This document shows positions 17,956-27,321 of a stretch of 64,000 nucleotides of DNA, piece after piece. Location: NCBI RefSeq assembly GCF_014646895.1, contig NZ_BMOD01000020.1:25291-89290 (forward strand). The letters are read 5' to 3'. The translations under genes and the position numbers were made by a program. The notes under the pieces were generated by a model. The model was given only the letters and a program-made list of their open reading frames with translations. It searched no databases and was not told the origin of the DNA. The DNA comes from Deinococcus roseus. Its GTDB lineage: Bacteria; Deinococcota; Deinococci; Deinococcales; Deinococcaceae. Numbering within the stretch: position 1 is the stretch's first letter; every line of letters starts with the position of its first letter.

Positions 17956-18501
17956 ATGCGATTTGTGCTGTTTTATGGTCCTCCAGCCGCTGGAAAACTG
18001 ACCACAGCCCAGGCCCTGTCAGAACTGACAGGCATTCCGGTGTTCCACAACCACATCACCATTGATTTTGCAAAAACGCTGGGACTGGATTTTGACGCGC
18101 CACTGTTCTGGGAACTGGTGGACCAGACCCGACTGAACACCCTGAAGTTTGCTGCGCAGAACGGCATCAGCCTGATCCTGACCTATGTTTTTGCTGCCGG
18201 GGACGATGAACCTTATATTTATCAGGTGAAACATCTGGTGGAATCCCAGGGAGGCCAGATGGATTTCGTGCGGCTGCATTGCCCAGAACCAGAACTTCAT
18301 GCCCGCATTGGCAACCCCTCACGCAAAGCACTGGGCAAATTGACGGATGGGGACATCCTGAAACAGCTCATGTCAGAAAAGGATTTTCTGCACAAGATCT
18401 CTGGAGTGGACAGCCTGGAATTTGACACCACCCAGAGCACCCCTGAAGAAACGGCCCGACAGGTGGCAGAAAAACTGGAATTGCTGCAGGTTACCCTTTG
18501 A
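17956..18501 (+). CDS. P-loop NTPase, small kinase-like protein
   Basis: A 181-residue AAA/kinase-like protein. The P-loop GPPAAGKLT sits at residues 8-16, and a LID-like region follows near 120-150 (CPEPELHARIGNPSRK). The size and the N-terminal P-loop fit small nucleoside or shikimate-type kinases, but the substrate is not evident. Its start lies 6 nt after a TACCTT box, so it is probably leaderless. It precedes an FAH-family hydrolase gene on the same strand by 84 bp; no functional link is clear. Confidence 0.7.
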   Translation: MRFVLFYGPPAAGKLTTAQALSELTGIPVFHNHITIDFAKTLGLDFDAPLFWELVDQTRLNTLKFAAQNGISLILTYVFAAGDDEPYIYQVKHLVESQGGQMDFVRLHCPEPELHARIGNPSRKALGKLTDGDILKQLMSEKDFLHKISGVDSLEFDTTQSTPEETARQVAEKLELLQVTL

Positions 18502-18585
18502 CCTTCTTTGAAATTCCTCCCACCTTCGATCTTTCTCAGCTGAGGTTAGAATAAGCCCAAAACCACAGCAGAAAGAGGCTTACAG

Positions 18586-19344
18586 ATGCGCATTGTTCGA
18601 TTTGAAAAAGACGGCCACACCCACTGGGGAGAACTGGACCTTCAACTGGTGCATGTCCTGACCGGCTTCATGGGCCAAAGAACCGCAGTCAACTTTGACC
18701 TGACCGATGTGAAACTGCTGGCCCCGGCCACCCCCAGCAAGATTGTCTGTGTGGGCCGCAATTATGCCGACCACATCAAAGAGCTGGGCAACCTGCCTGC
18801 TTCAGGAGATTTGCCCAAAGAACCCGGTCTGTTCCTGAAGGCTCCCAACACCCTGGCAGATCCAGAGCAGACGGTAGAGTACCCTTCATGGACGGAAAAC
18901 CTGCACTTTGAAGGTGAGCTGGCCCTGGTGATCGGCAAGAAAGCCAGAAACATCCAGCAGGAGAATGCCCTGGATTATGTTTATGGATACACCTGTGCGC
19001 TGGATTTGACGGCCAGAGACAAACAGCGCTCTGACCTGCAGTGGTTCCGGGGCAAGAGTGCAGACCATTTCTGCCCGCTGGGTCCCTGGATTGAAACCGA
19101 ACTGGACCCCTTTCATTTGCAGGTCACCACCCGCATCAATGGGGAAACCCGCCAGGATGGCAACACCGAACAGATGATCTTTGACATCCCCACCGTGCTG
19201 GCCTACGTTTCCCAGTTCATGACCCTGGAGGTGGGAGATGTGGTCATCACTGGGACCCCAGACGGTGTGGGACCCCTGAGCAGGGGAGACCGTGTGGAGG
19301 TTGAGGTGGAAGGCATTGGTGTGCTGGTGACGCACATCGGGTAA
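18586..19344 (+). CDS. Fumarylacetoacetate hydrolase family protein
   Basis: A 252-residue FAH-domain protein. Family features are KIVCVGRNYADHIKELGN near residue 52, the metal-binding acidic residues in LHFEGELALVIG near 107 and YTCALDLTARDKQ near 135, and the FDIPTVLAYVSQFMTLEVGDVVITGTPDGVG region near 200. These enzymes act as hydrolases, decarboxylases or isomerases on 2-oxo acid type substrates, for instance in aromatic or 2-hydroxyhepta-2,4-diene-dioate breakdown. AAAGAGG precedes the ATG at a suitable distance. Confidence 0.9.
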   Translation: MRIVRFEKDGHTHWGELDLQLVHVLTGFMGQRTAVNFDLTDVKLLAPATPSKIVCVGRNYADHIKELGNLPASGDLPKEPGLFLKAPNTLADPEQTVEYPSWTENLHFEGELALVIGKKARNIQQENALDYVYGYTCALDLTARDKQRSDLQWFRGKSADHFCPLGPWIETELDPFHLQVTTRINGETRQDGNTEQMIFDIPTVLAYVSQFMTLEVGDVVITGTPDGVGPLSRGDRVEVEVEGIGVLVTHIG

Positions 19345-19353
19345 AAGCATAGA

Positions 19354-19430
19354 GCCGAGTGCTGAGAGCCGAGAGCAGAAGGCGTTTTTGTCTGGCTGTT
19401 GCCTTCTGCTTTCTGCCCTCAGCCTTCTGC
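19354..19430. repeat. Inverted pair of heptamer arrays D and E
   Basis: Array D (19354-19381) has four units of the GCCGAGN, GCTGAGA and GCAGAAG types. After 21 nt, array E (19403-19430) has four units in the opposite orientation. The arms match at 22 of 28 positions and include a perfect 9-bp core (19375-19383 with 19401-19409), so the region can fold as a long hairpin. Confidence 0.8.
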
Positions 19431-19437
19431 CAAAACA

Positions 19438-19465
19438 AACAGCCAGCCTTTCAGGGCTGGCTGTT
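19438..19465. terminator. Terminator hairpin
   Basis: Perfect 11-bp stem (19438-19448 with 19455-19465) and a 6-nt loop. The T-rich flank is best on the minus strand (TTTGTTTTGG), so it mainly serves the small minus-strand gene at 19504. On the plus side follows a 12-bp direct repeat (CTGTTGTGTTTG twice). Confidence 0.75.
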
Positions 19466-19503
19466 GTGTTTGCTGTTGTGTTTGCTGTTGTTTTGAGTTT
19501 GAT

Positions 19504-19761
19504 TCAGTCCCAGATTTCTGCGAAGTCCACTTTCAGCTCGTTGCCGTGGGCCGGGCTGTTGGACAGGGGAACATCGCTGCGCAGGCGTTCCAGGGAAGCC
19601 ACCAGGCACTTTTTGCTTTCATCGTTGTGCATCAGGGTGACCGGTTTGGAGTACACCATGCTGTCGTGCAGAATGTTGGTGGTGAGATTGCTTGCCAGGA
19701 TCACGAATTCCTCGTCGGACAGCTCCTGTTTGACTTCTACGCTGTAGTTGTTGATCTTCAT
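19504..19761 (-). CDS. Small hypothetical protein
   Basis: An 85-residue protein with no motif I recognise. It begins MKINNYSVEVKQELSDEEF, with AGGAG 9 nt upstream of the ATG, and ends 39 nt before a terminator hairpin, which supports a real gene. It has one cysteine and no membrane segment. Confidence 0.65.
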   Translation of the reverse strand: MKINNYSVEVKQELSDEEFVILASNLTTNILHDSMVYSKPVTLMHNDESKKCLVASLERLRSDVPLSNSPAHGNELKVDFAEIWD

Positions 19762-20084
19762 GTGGCCAGCTCCTGTCCCTCGGGGGTGTTGGGGTGCAGA
19801 CCCGGAGGTCCGGCACCTGTGGAAGTGTTGAGGTGTGGATGATGCAGCATCCAGAAGAGAATGTGTCCGAAGAGTTTCTGCCTCTGTCTCTACCTCTGTG
19901 TAGCAATTTTGGGCTGACAGCCTTCTTACTATGTACTCAGAATGTAACGAAATTTTCGTGCCAAATGACAGAAAAGCCGGTGTCAGCGTGAAACTTTGGT
20001 TTGATGTCAAACGAAGCTGCTTGCATGGATTAAGCCACTTCACGCATGCACCCTGGATCCAGAATGTGCAAGGCTGACCCCAGG

Positions 20085-21467
20085 ATGTCCCTTTCTGATG
20101 TTTCCCCTGAAGACCGCAGTTTGTTCAGCCCCAGCTACCGCAATGTCACCATTGGCCTGCTTCTGACCATCCTCACCACTGCCTTTGAAGCCATGGCAGT
20201 GGCCACCATCCTGCCAGAGGTGGCGAAATCTCTGGATGGCCTGGGTTATTACGGCTGGGCCTTCAGTGCTTTTTTGCTCAGCAACATCATCGGGACCATT
20301 GTGGGAGGCGAGCTGATTGACCGCCTGGGTTCAGCAAAGCCTTTTGCCATTTTTCTGCTTTTGTTTGGACTGGGGCTGCTGGCTGCAGGTTCTGCATCTC
20401 ACATGTGGGTGTTCATTCTGGGCCGATTCTTGCAGGGCTTTGGTGCAGGGGGTTTGAATGCTGTGCCCTTCAGCATCATGAGCCAGCTTTACCCGGACCA
20501 CCTGAGGGCCAAACTGCTGGCCAGCATTTCCAGTGCCTGGGTGTTGCCCTCGCTTTTTGGACCCCTTCTTGCCAGTTCAATTGCTGCAGCATCTTCCTGG
20601 CATGTGGTGTTTTACAGTGTGATTCCCTTGCTGGTGCTGGTGTCTGTGCTGACCATCCCAACCCTGCAGCGTTACACCCATCCCAGTGAAAATCCTGCAC
20701 CTTTCAACATGGTGCGGTTTCGGTCCAGTGTGCTGCTGGCCGTGGGCGCTGCGGTGATGCTGGCTGGACTGGGGTTGCAGGGAAGTTTCTGGATGCTGCC
20801 TGTCACCTTGCTGGGCCTGGTTTTGACAGGTTTTGCTTCCAGAGGCATTTTTCCTGCAGGCCTGTTGAGGTTTGCCAGGGGGATTCCCTCTGGAATCATT
20901 GTACGGGGCTGCAGTGCTTTTGCCTTCTTTGGGGCGGAAGCCTTCATGCCACTGGGTTTGATTGAGATTCAGAAATTCAGTGTGACCCAGGCGGGTTTGC
21001 TCTTGACGGTGGGCGGGGTGTCCTGGTCCATTGGTTCCATTTTGCAGGCCCGCATGGACTCCCGTGCTGGACCAGAGCAACGGGAGTTTCGGGTCAGGAC
21101 AGGAATGGCCCTGCTGAGCACTGGGATTGCCATTGCCGGTTTAAGCATTGTGGGATGGCTCCCTGGCTTGCTGGTGGTTGTGGGCTGGGCCATGTCTGGA
21201 CTGGGGATGGGACTGGGTTACGCCACCAACAGCCTGATCATCCTGGGACAGGTGAAAGAAGGGGAATCGGGCAAGGTGTCCTCGCAGCTCAACAGTGCAG
21301 AGGTGCTGCTGGCCGCACTTTCTGCAGGCATTGGAGGCGCACTGGTGGCCTGGGGAAAAACCGCAGACCTGACCCTGGACGTGCCCCTCAAACTGACTTT
21401 TCTGATTCTGGTTGGGGTGTCCTTGCTGACCTGGGTGGCAGGGAGACGGGTGGTGGAGTCAAGCTAA
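20085..21467 (+). CDS. MFS transporter, multidrug type
   Basis: A 460-residue transporter with about 14 hydrophobic segments. It has the acidic residue pattern of TM1 (TTAFEAMAVATILPEVA near residue 26) and a motif A-like loop ELIDRLGSAKP near 76. This resembles DHA2-type drug/H+ antiporters. Several starts are possible; MSLSDVS at 20085 puts a short polar tail before TM1. Its end overlaps the convergent glutaredoxin-like gene by 4 bp. Confidence 0.85.
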   Translation: MSLSDVSPEDRSLFSPSYRNVTIGLLLTILTTAFEAMAVATILPEVAKSLDGLGYYGWAFSAFLLSNIIGTIVGGELIDRLGSAKPFAIFLLLFGLGLLAAGSASHMWVFILGRFLQGFGAGGLNAVPFSIMSQLYPDHLRAKLLASISSAWVLPSLFGPLLASSIAAASSWHVVFYSVIPLLVLVSVLTIPTLQRYTHPSENPAPFNMVRFRSSVLLAVGAAVMLAGLGLQGSFWMLPVTLLGLVLTGFASRGIFPAGLLRFARGIPSGIIVRGCSAFAFFGAEAFMPLGLIEIQKFSVTQAGLLLTVGGVSWSIGSILQARMDSRAGPEQREFRVRTGMALLSTGIAIAGLSIVGWLPGLLVVVGWAMSGLGMGLGYATNSLIILGQVKEGESGKVSSQLNSAEVLLAALSAGIGGALVAWGKTADLTLDVPLKLTFLILVGVSLLTWVAGRRVVESS

Positions 21468-21742
21468 CCCGCCCGGATGTCCAGCAACCCATGCTGGTTG
21501 AGCATCACATTCAGGTCCCAGATTCTGGGTACAAAGCGGTAGTCCTGGCCCACGGCCACCGTGGGAATTCTGCGTTTGCCCGCCTGCACCTGTTCCAGCA
21601 GCATTGCAGCTTCCTCGTCCTGTTCGATGTCAATGTAGGTGTAGCGCACCCCGATGGTGTCCAGATAAGCGCGCAACCCCCGAACGTCGCTGCACCAGGA
21701 GGTGCCGTAAAGGGTGACTCTGGGCGGGGTGCTTTTTCTCAT
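21464..21742 (-). CDS. Glutaredoxin-like protein with a single-cysteine CSDV site
   Basis: A 92-residue thioredoxin-fold protein: beta strand VTLYGTSWC, then the active-site position reading CSDV rather than CPYC or CxxS, the cis-Pro segment RRIPTVAVG near residue 58 and a C-terminal helix. The second cysteine of the redox motif is missing, so it may act as a monothiol protein or not be redox active. AGGAGA lies 9 nt before the ATG. It is 24 bp downstream of yidB on the same strand. Confidence 0.8.
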   Translation of the reverse strand: MRKSTPPRVTLYGTSWCSDVRGLRAYLDTIGVRYTYIDIEQDEEAAMLLEQVQAGKRRIPTVAVGQDYRFVPRIWDLNVMLNQHGLLDIRAG

Positions 21743-21766
21743 GTCAGGTTTCTCCTGAAAAGGGAT

Positions 21767-22159
21767 TTACAGTCTGGGCACATCCAGTTTTTCCTGGGCC
21801 TGGGACACCAGGGCGTGGCTGTTGTGGTTGACGGAGCCGTCTGGGGTGAGCTGGTCAATGAACTGGGGCAGGTTCTGGGCCACCAGACTGAGCAGTTCGT
21901 TGCGTTCCATGCCGGTCTGGTCTGCCACCTGATCGATGTTTTCTGACCCCAGAGCGGATTCCAGTTCGGGAACCGTGATCTGAGCGTTGCTTCCGGTGCT
22001 GACCCAGCTTCCCACGGCGTGTTTGGTGCTGTCGTTGCCCCGCTGCAGTTTGGAGAGCAGGTTTTCCAGCCCACCAGATTGCTGCAGAAGCATGAAAAGG
22101 ATTTTGAGGATGGTCCCATTGTTGTTGAGCAACTGTCCAAGCGAGTCAAGAAGTCCCAT
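21767..22159 (-). CDS. YidB family protein (DUF937-like)
   Basis: A 130-residue protein with MGLLDSLGQLLNN at the start, GLENLLSKLQRG in the middle, and VGSWVSTGSNAQITVPELESALG followed by a helical region ending LTPDGSV. This is the standard YidB pattern; the function is unknown. On the minus strand TAGACT (22171-22166) is followed after 6 nt by the ATG, so it is probably leaderless. It is divergent from fadN. Confidence 0.85.
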   Translation of the reverse strand: MGLLDSLGQLLNNNGTILKILFMLLQQSGGLENLLSKLQRGNDSTKHAVGSWVSTGSNAQITVPELESALGSENIDQVADQTGMERNELLSLVAQNLPQFIDQLTPDGSVNHNSHALVSQAQEKLDVPRL

Positions 22160-22417
22160 AGGGTCAGTCTAGGAAGCCTGCTGCTGCGACTCTTGGAGGT
22201 TTTTTACATTTGCTGGCATCTTTCTCTTGAGGGTTTGCTCATCAAGCAGATCTTGCAGAACAGGTATGCTGAATCTGTCTTACATCTCGAAGTTTCTCCT
22301 TCTGTGCAGGGGTTCTGTGGTGTCCAGAGTTGTCCCGTTGAGGGTTCCCCCTAGACAAAAAACTGGATACGGCCTAAAATTATACTTAGTTCAATTATCT
22401 TAAGAGGAGATGACCTC

Positions 22418-24745
22418 ATGAAAGTAAAAACCGCTGCCGTGATCGGGGCAGGAACCATGGGTGCGGCCATCGCGGCCCACCTCGCCAATGCTGGCATTCC
22501 CACCCTGCTGCTGGACATTGTGCTTCCTGACCAGAAAGACCGCAATTTCCTGGCCAAACAGGGCCTGGACCGTGCCCTCAAAGCCAGCCCTGCTGCCTTC
22601 ATGGACAGGGACCGCGCCAAATTGATCAAAATTGGCAACCTGGAAGACAACCTGAAAGACCTTGCAAAGGTGGACTGGGTTGTGGAAGCCATCATTGAAA
22701 AACTGGATGCCAAAAAAGCCCTCTGGGAAAAACTCGATGGTCTGGTGAAACCCTCCACCATCGTTTCCAGCAACAGTTCGGGCATCCCCATGCACCTGCA
22801 AATTGAAGGCCGCAGCGATGCTTTCAAACGCCAGTTTGTGGGCACCCACTTCTTCAACCCGCCCAGATACCTGCACCTGCTGGAAGTGATCCCCACCCCC
22901 AGCACCGACCCTGAAGTGGTCCAGACCATCTCTGAATTCGGAGACAAAGTGCTCGGAAAAGGCATCGTGAATGCCAACGATGTGCCCGGTTTTGTGGCCA
23001 ACCGCATCGGGGTGTATGGGATGGTGCGCACCCTCAAACACATGCACGACACGGGCCTCTCCATTGATGAGGTGGACGCCCTGACCGGACCCATCATGGG
23101 CCGTCCCAAGAGTGCCACCATGCGCACTGCAGATCTGACCGGACTGGACGTGCTGAGCCACGTTGCCGGAGATTTGCAGAAAGCCACCCCCGAAGATGAG
23201 GATTTCACCCTCACCCCCATGTTCCAGACCCTGATCCACAGCAAATGGCTGGGAGACAAAACGGGACAGGGCTTCTACAAAAAGGTCAAGGAAAACGGCA
23301 AGAGCGTGATCCTGACTTTAGAGCCTGAAACCATGGAGTACGTCAACAAGGGCAAAACCCGCCTTGCAGAACTGGAACCCCTCAAAGGCCTGCCTCTGCC
23401 AGAACGCATCAAGGGTTTGACCCAGCTGAATGGCAGGTACGGCGAATTCATGCGCAAGGTCATGATGGACACCTTCTGGTACTCTGCCAAGATGGCCGGA
23501 AATGTCTCCAACACTGTTGTGGACATTGACAACGCACTGAAGTGGGGTTTCGGCTGGGAACTGGGTCCTTTTGAAACCATGGACGTGCTGGGCGTGCAAA
23601 ACGTGGTGGCCTACCTTGAGAAAGACGGCCGCACCCTGCCCCCCCTGCTGCAAGCCATGAAAGACAGTGGTCGCACCTCGTTCTATCAGGACGGTGAAGT
23701 GGTCGATGTCAAGGGACAGCCCGAAAAATACCAGGCCCCCTACATGATCCTCAAGGACCTCAAGAAAGATGCCACCAAAGTGGTCAAATCCCGCCCTGGA
23801 GCCAGCCTGCTGGACATTGGCGATGGGGTGCTGCTGCTGGAATTCCACAGCAAGATGAACAGCCTGGGTGAAGACGCCATTAATATGGTGTTCACAGCAC
23901 ACAAAATCATCGAGGAACAGGGCTTTGTGGGCCTCGTGATGGGCAACCAGGGTGACAACTTCAGTGCAGGAGCGAATTTGCCCCTGATCCTGCTGAACGC
24001 CCAGAACGGTGACTGGGACGAAATCGACATGGCGATCCGCCAGTTTCAGCGTGCCACCACCTCCCTGCGGTTCAGTCCCCATCCCACGGTGGTGGCCCCT
24101 TTCAATCTGGCCCTTGGTGGAGGATGCGAATTCTCCCTGCACGGCGACCACACCCAGGCCAGCGCAGAAACTTACATGGGTCTGGTGGAGGTCGGCGTGG
24201 GCCTGCTTCCCGGTGGTGGCGGAACCAAAGAAATGTACCTGCGTTTCGTGGACGAGCTGCCTGCCAATGCTCCTCTGCTGCCTGCCCTGCAACGTGCCTT
24301 TGAGACCATCGCACTGGCCAAAACCAGCACCAGCGCACTGGAAGCCAAAAAACTCGGTTACCTGCGCGACAGTGACGGCATCAGCATGAATCGGGACCGC
24401 CTGATTCAGGACGCCAAAGCCAAAGTGCTGGAACTCTCCCGCAACTACGTGGCCCCCACCCCCAGACAGGACATCCCCGTGATGGGCGAAAACGGCTACG
24501 CAGCCATCCAGAGCGCCCTTTACGGCATGGTGGAAGGTGGATTTGCCAGCGAACATGACCGTGAAGTCTCCCTGGCCGTGGCCCGTGTGCTCTGCGGTGG
24601 CCGCACCAACAACAGAAATGCCCGTGTGAGCGAGCAATTCCTGCTGGATCTGGAACGCGAGAACTTCCTGTACCTGTGCGGCAAGCGCAAGACGCAGGAA
24701 AGAATCGCTCATATGCTGAAAACAGGGAAGCCACTGAGGAATTGA
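22418..24745 (+). CDS. fadN: 3-hydroxyacyl-CoA dehydrogenase/enoyl-CoA hydratase (FadN-like)
   Basis: A 775-residue bifunctional beta-oxidation enzyme with the dehydrogenase first and the hydratase last, the order of Bacillus FadN rather than E. coli FadB. The NAD site VIGAGTMGAAIAAHLANAG is at residues 8-26, the dehydrogenase catalytic His region GTHFFNPPRYLHLLEV near 142, and the hydratase oxyanion region NFSAGANL near 515 and ALGGGCEFSLH near 570. AGAGGAGA precedes the ATG, with TATACT at 22381-22386 as a candidate -10. It should be co-transcribed with fadA, but a four-helix-bundle gene has been inserted between them. Confidence 0.93.
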   Translation: MKVKTAAVIGAGTMGAAIAAHLANAGIPTLLLDIVLPDQKDRNFLAKQGLDRALKASPAAFMDRDRAKLIKIGNLEDNLKDLAKVDWVVEAIIEKLDAKKALWEKLDGLVKPSTIVSSNSSGIPMHLQIEGRSDAFKRQFVGTHFFNPPRYLHLLEVIPTPSTDPEVVQTISEFGDKVLGKGIVNANDVPGFVANRIGVYGMVRTLKHMHDTGLSIDEVDALTGPIMGRPKSATMRTADLTGLDVLSHVAGDLQKATPEDEDFTLTPMFQTLIHSKWLGDKTGQGFYKKVKENGKSVILTLEPETMEYVNKGKTRLAELEPLKGLPLPERIKGLTQLNGRYGEFMRKVMMDTFWYSAKMAGNVSNTVVDIDNALKWGFGWELGPFETMDVLGVQNVVAYLEKDGRTLPPLLQAMKDSGRTSFYQDGEVVDVKGQPEKYQAPYMILKDLKKDATKVVKSRPGASLLDIGDGVLLLEFHSKMNSLGEDAINMVFTAHKIIEEQGFVGLVMGNQGDNFSAGANLPLILLNAQNGDWDEIDMAIRQFQRATTSLRFSPHPTVVAPFNLALGGGCEFSLHGDHTQASAETYMGLVEVGVGLLPGGGGTKEMYLRFVDELPANAPLLPALQRAFETIALAKTSTSALEAKKLGYLRDSDGISMNRDRLIQDAKAKVLELSRNYVAPTPRQDIPVMGENGYAAIQSALYGMVEGGFASEHDREVSLAVARVLCGGRTNNRNARVSEQFLLDLERENFLYLCGKRKTQERIAHMLKTGKPLRN

Positions 24746-24755
24746 TGGGGGATTT

Positions 24756-25192
24756 GCCGAGGGCTGAGCGCCGAGCGCCGAGGGCAAAATGCTAGAGATG
24801 AAGCGACTGAGTGCAGAAGGATATTTTTCTTTCGAAGACTACGAAGTTTACCACCTCGCATTGGACCTTTCAGCACAGGTGTACAGGTTGACGGCTGGTT
24901 TTCCAGAAGTGGAACGGTTTGGTTTGACCAACCAATTGCGCAGGGCAGCAAACTCAATTGCCCTGAACATTGCGGAGGGGAGAGGCAGAGGAACAGACCG
25001 GGAGTTTGCAAGGTTCCTCCTGATCAGCAGAGGTTCGCTCTTTGAAGTGGTGAGCGGTTTTCATCTGGCGGTCAGGCTGGTATTTCTGCAGGAAGGAGAA
25101 GTCAGGGAGATGTTTCAAAAAGCCCATACGCTTTCAGGGAAACTCTCTGCACTTGTCCACAAGCTCTCGGCCCTCGGCTCTCGGCCCTCAGC
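24756..25192. repeat. Inverted heptamer arrays F and G enclosing the four-helix-bundle gene
   Basis: Array F (24756-24783) has four units of GCCGAGN/GCTGAGC type starting 10 nt after the fadN stop. Array G (25165-25192) has four units in the opposite orientation, ending 19 nt before the fadA start. The arms match at 23 of 28 positions, so the fadN-fadA transcript could form a long stem with the whole inserted gene in its loop. The last codons of the inserted gene are encoded inside array G. Confidence 0.8.
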
Positions 25193-25196
25193 CTGA
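24789..25196 (+). CDS. Four-helix-bundle protein (S23 / 23S rRNA intervening-sequence family)
   Basis: A 135-residue protein of the S23/IVS family, related in fold to the Avd protein of diversity-generating retroelements. Typical segments are SFEDYEVYHLALDLSAQVYR, LTNQLRRAANSIALNIAEG and EFARFLLISRGSLFEVVSG, predicted to form four helices with a basic surface. The function of the family is not known; in some bacteria its genes lie in hairpin insertions within 23S rRNA. Here it lies inside a fatty-acid operon between inverted heptamer arrays, and its final ten residues (LSALGSRPSA) are translated repeat. The ATG may be 24789 or 24798. Confidence 0.85.
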   Translation: MLEMKRLSAEGYFSFEDYEVYHLALDLSAQVYRLTAGFPEVERFGLTNQLRRAANSIALNIAEGRGRGTDREFARFLLISRGSLFEVVSGFHLAVRLVFLQEGEVREMFQKAHTLSGKLSALVHKLSALGSRPSA

Positions 25197-25211
25197 ACAA
25201 GGAGAAGTATT

Positions 25212-26384
<1,173 letters not shown>

Positions 26385-26431
26385 GCAATAAAGATTTCTG
26401 CGGGTCAAGATCCCCCTGGCGTTCGAGGCTG

Positions 26432-26458
26432 TCCCCCTTATTAAGGGGGATTTCTCTT
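26432..26458 (+). terminator. Terminator after fadA
   Basis: TCCCCCTTA (26432-26440) pairs with TAAGGGGGA (26442-26450) and is followed by TTTCTCTTGTT. It lies 48 nt past the fadA stop. Confidence 0.75.
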
Positions 26459-26471
26459 GTTGGACAGCAGA

Positions 26472-26501
26472 AAAGGTCCCTCAGCAGCTGGAGGGACCTT
26501 T
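26472..26501 (-). terminator. Terminator after the HAD hydrolase gene
   Basis: Perfect 11-bp stem (26472-26482 with 26491-26501). On the minus strand it ends in CCTTTTCT. It lies 16 nt past the stop of the HAD gene and may work in both directions. Confidence 0.75.
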
Positions 26502-26517
26502 AAAGCACATGGACCTG

Positions 26518-27261
26518 TCAAACCAGTTGCCGTGCTCCAAATTTGCGGGTGAACTCCTCCAGATACAGTTTGGGAATCTGCAGTTCTTTTTGCAGTTCCA
26601 CATCTGAAGGAATGTGGTATCCCCAGGTGGCCCAGGTGGCTTTGGTGAAGCCGTTTTGCTGTGCCACCTGAATGTTGGGCAGGTTGTCGTCTATGAAAAC
26701 AATCTGGTCTTTCTGGACGTTTTCAAAGAGGGCAATCTGGTTCAGGGCCTGAATCTTGTCTTTCTGGCTGCCGAAGATGTGCTCCTCAGGGATGTACACG
26801 CCCAGGCTTTTCAGGATGAGCTGGATGGAAGGGGTGTCCTTTGCAGACACGATGTAGAGCTTGTGGCTGCGGTTTTGCAGCACCTCCCCGATTCTGGGGT
26901 ACAGGGTGTGCATGGCCAGCCAGCGTTCTTCGTGCTGGGTCTGGAAGGTCTGCCTGAGGGTTTCGAAATGGCTTTCAAAGCGGGCTTTAAGGGCAGCATC
27001 AATGCTGTCGTAATGGGTCTTGAAGTCTTCCTGGGTCTGAAAATCAATGTTTTCCTGCAGGAAGGGCACAATGAAATGTCCGTTGTGGCGCACAAAGTTG
27101 CGGTTGGCTGCAAAGCTGGCCTTGAAGGCATCAGGAATGCCGATCAACTGGCTTTCGTCCAGGTCAGAGGGGCTGTTCTGGTGCCAGGCATTCCAGGCAA
27201 TCAGCAGGCATTCATTGAGTCCGTCGCAGATCACGCCATCAAAATCAAGGGCTAAAATCAT
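26518..27261 (-). CDS. HAD family hydrolase
   Basis: A 247-residue haloacid dehalogenase-like protein. Motif I DFDGVICDG is at residues 6-14, motif II serine in LYIVSAKDTPS near 120, a lysine near 165 and motif IV FIDDNLPNIQVAQ near 180. A large helical cap lies between motifs I and II. The substrate is unknown; phosphatase activity is likely. I take the ATG at 27261 because AAAGGA lies 6-7 nt upstream. A strong terminator lies between this gene and the PfpI gene before it, so expression may depend on read-through. Confidence 0.85.
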   Translation of the reverse strand: MILALDFDGVICDGLNECLLIAWNAWHQNSPSDLDESQLIGIPDAFKASFAANRNFVRHNGHFIVPFLQENIDFQTQEDFKTHYDSIDAALKARFESHFETLRQTFQTQHEERWLAMHTLYPRIGEVLQNRSHKLYIVSAKDTPSIQLILKSLGVYIPEEHIFGSQKDKIQALNQIALFENVQKDQIVFIDDNLPNIQVAQQNGFTKATWATWGYHIPSDVELQKELQIPKLYLEEFTRKFGARQLV

Positions 27262-27275
27262 GGGCATCCTTTCCA

Positions 27276-27311
27276 GAAAAAACCAGAGGCGCACAAGTGC
27301 ACGCCTCTGGT
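27276..27311 (-). terminator. Intrinsic terminator between the PfpI and HAD genes
   Basis: Perfect 10-bp stem (27311-27302 with 27291-27282) extended by an inner GCAC/GTGC pair, then six T on the minus strand. It lies 10 nt after the PfpI stop and 15 nt before the HAD start. Confidence 0.85.
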
Positions 27312-27321
27312 TGTTGGGGTC

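Noticed and set aside
23318..24787. 489-codon minus-strand open frame opposite fadN
   Set aside because: Shadow of a conserved enzyme; its composition (many His, Gln, Gly, Val) is typical of antisense frames in GC-rich genes.
24756..25196. Diversity-generating retroelement, because of the Avd-like fold
   Set aside because: No reverse transcriptase, template or variable repeat is near; only the four-helix-bundle gene is present.
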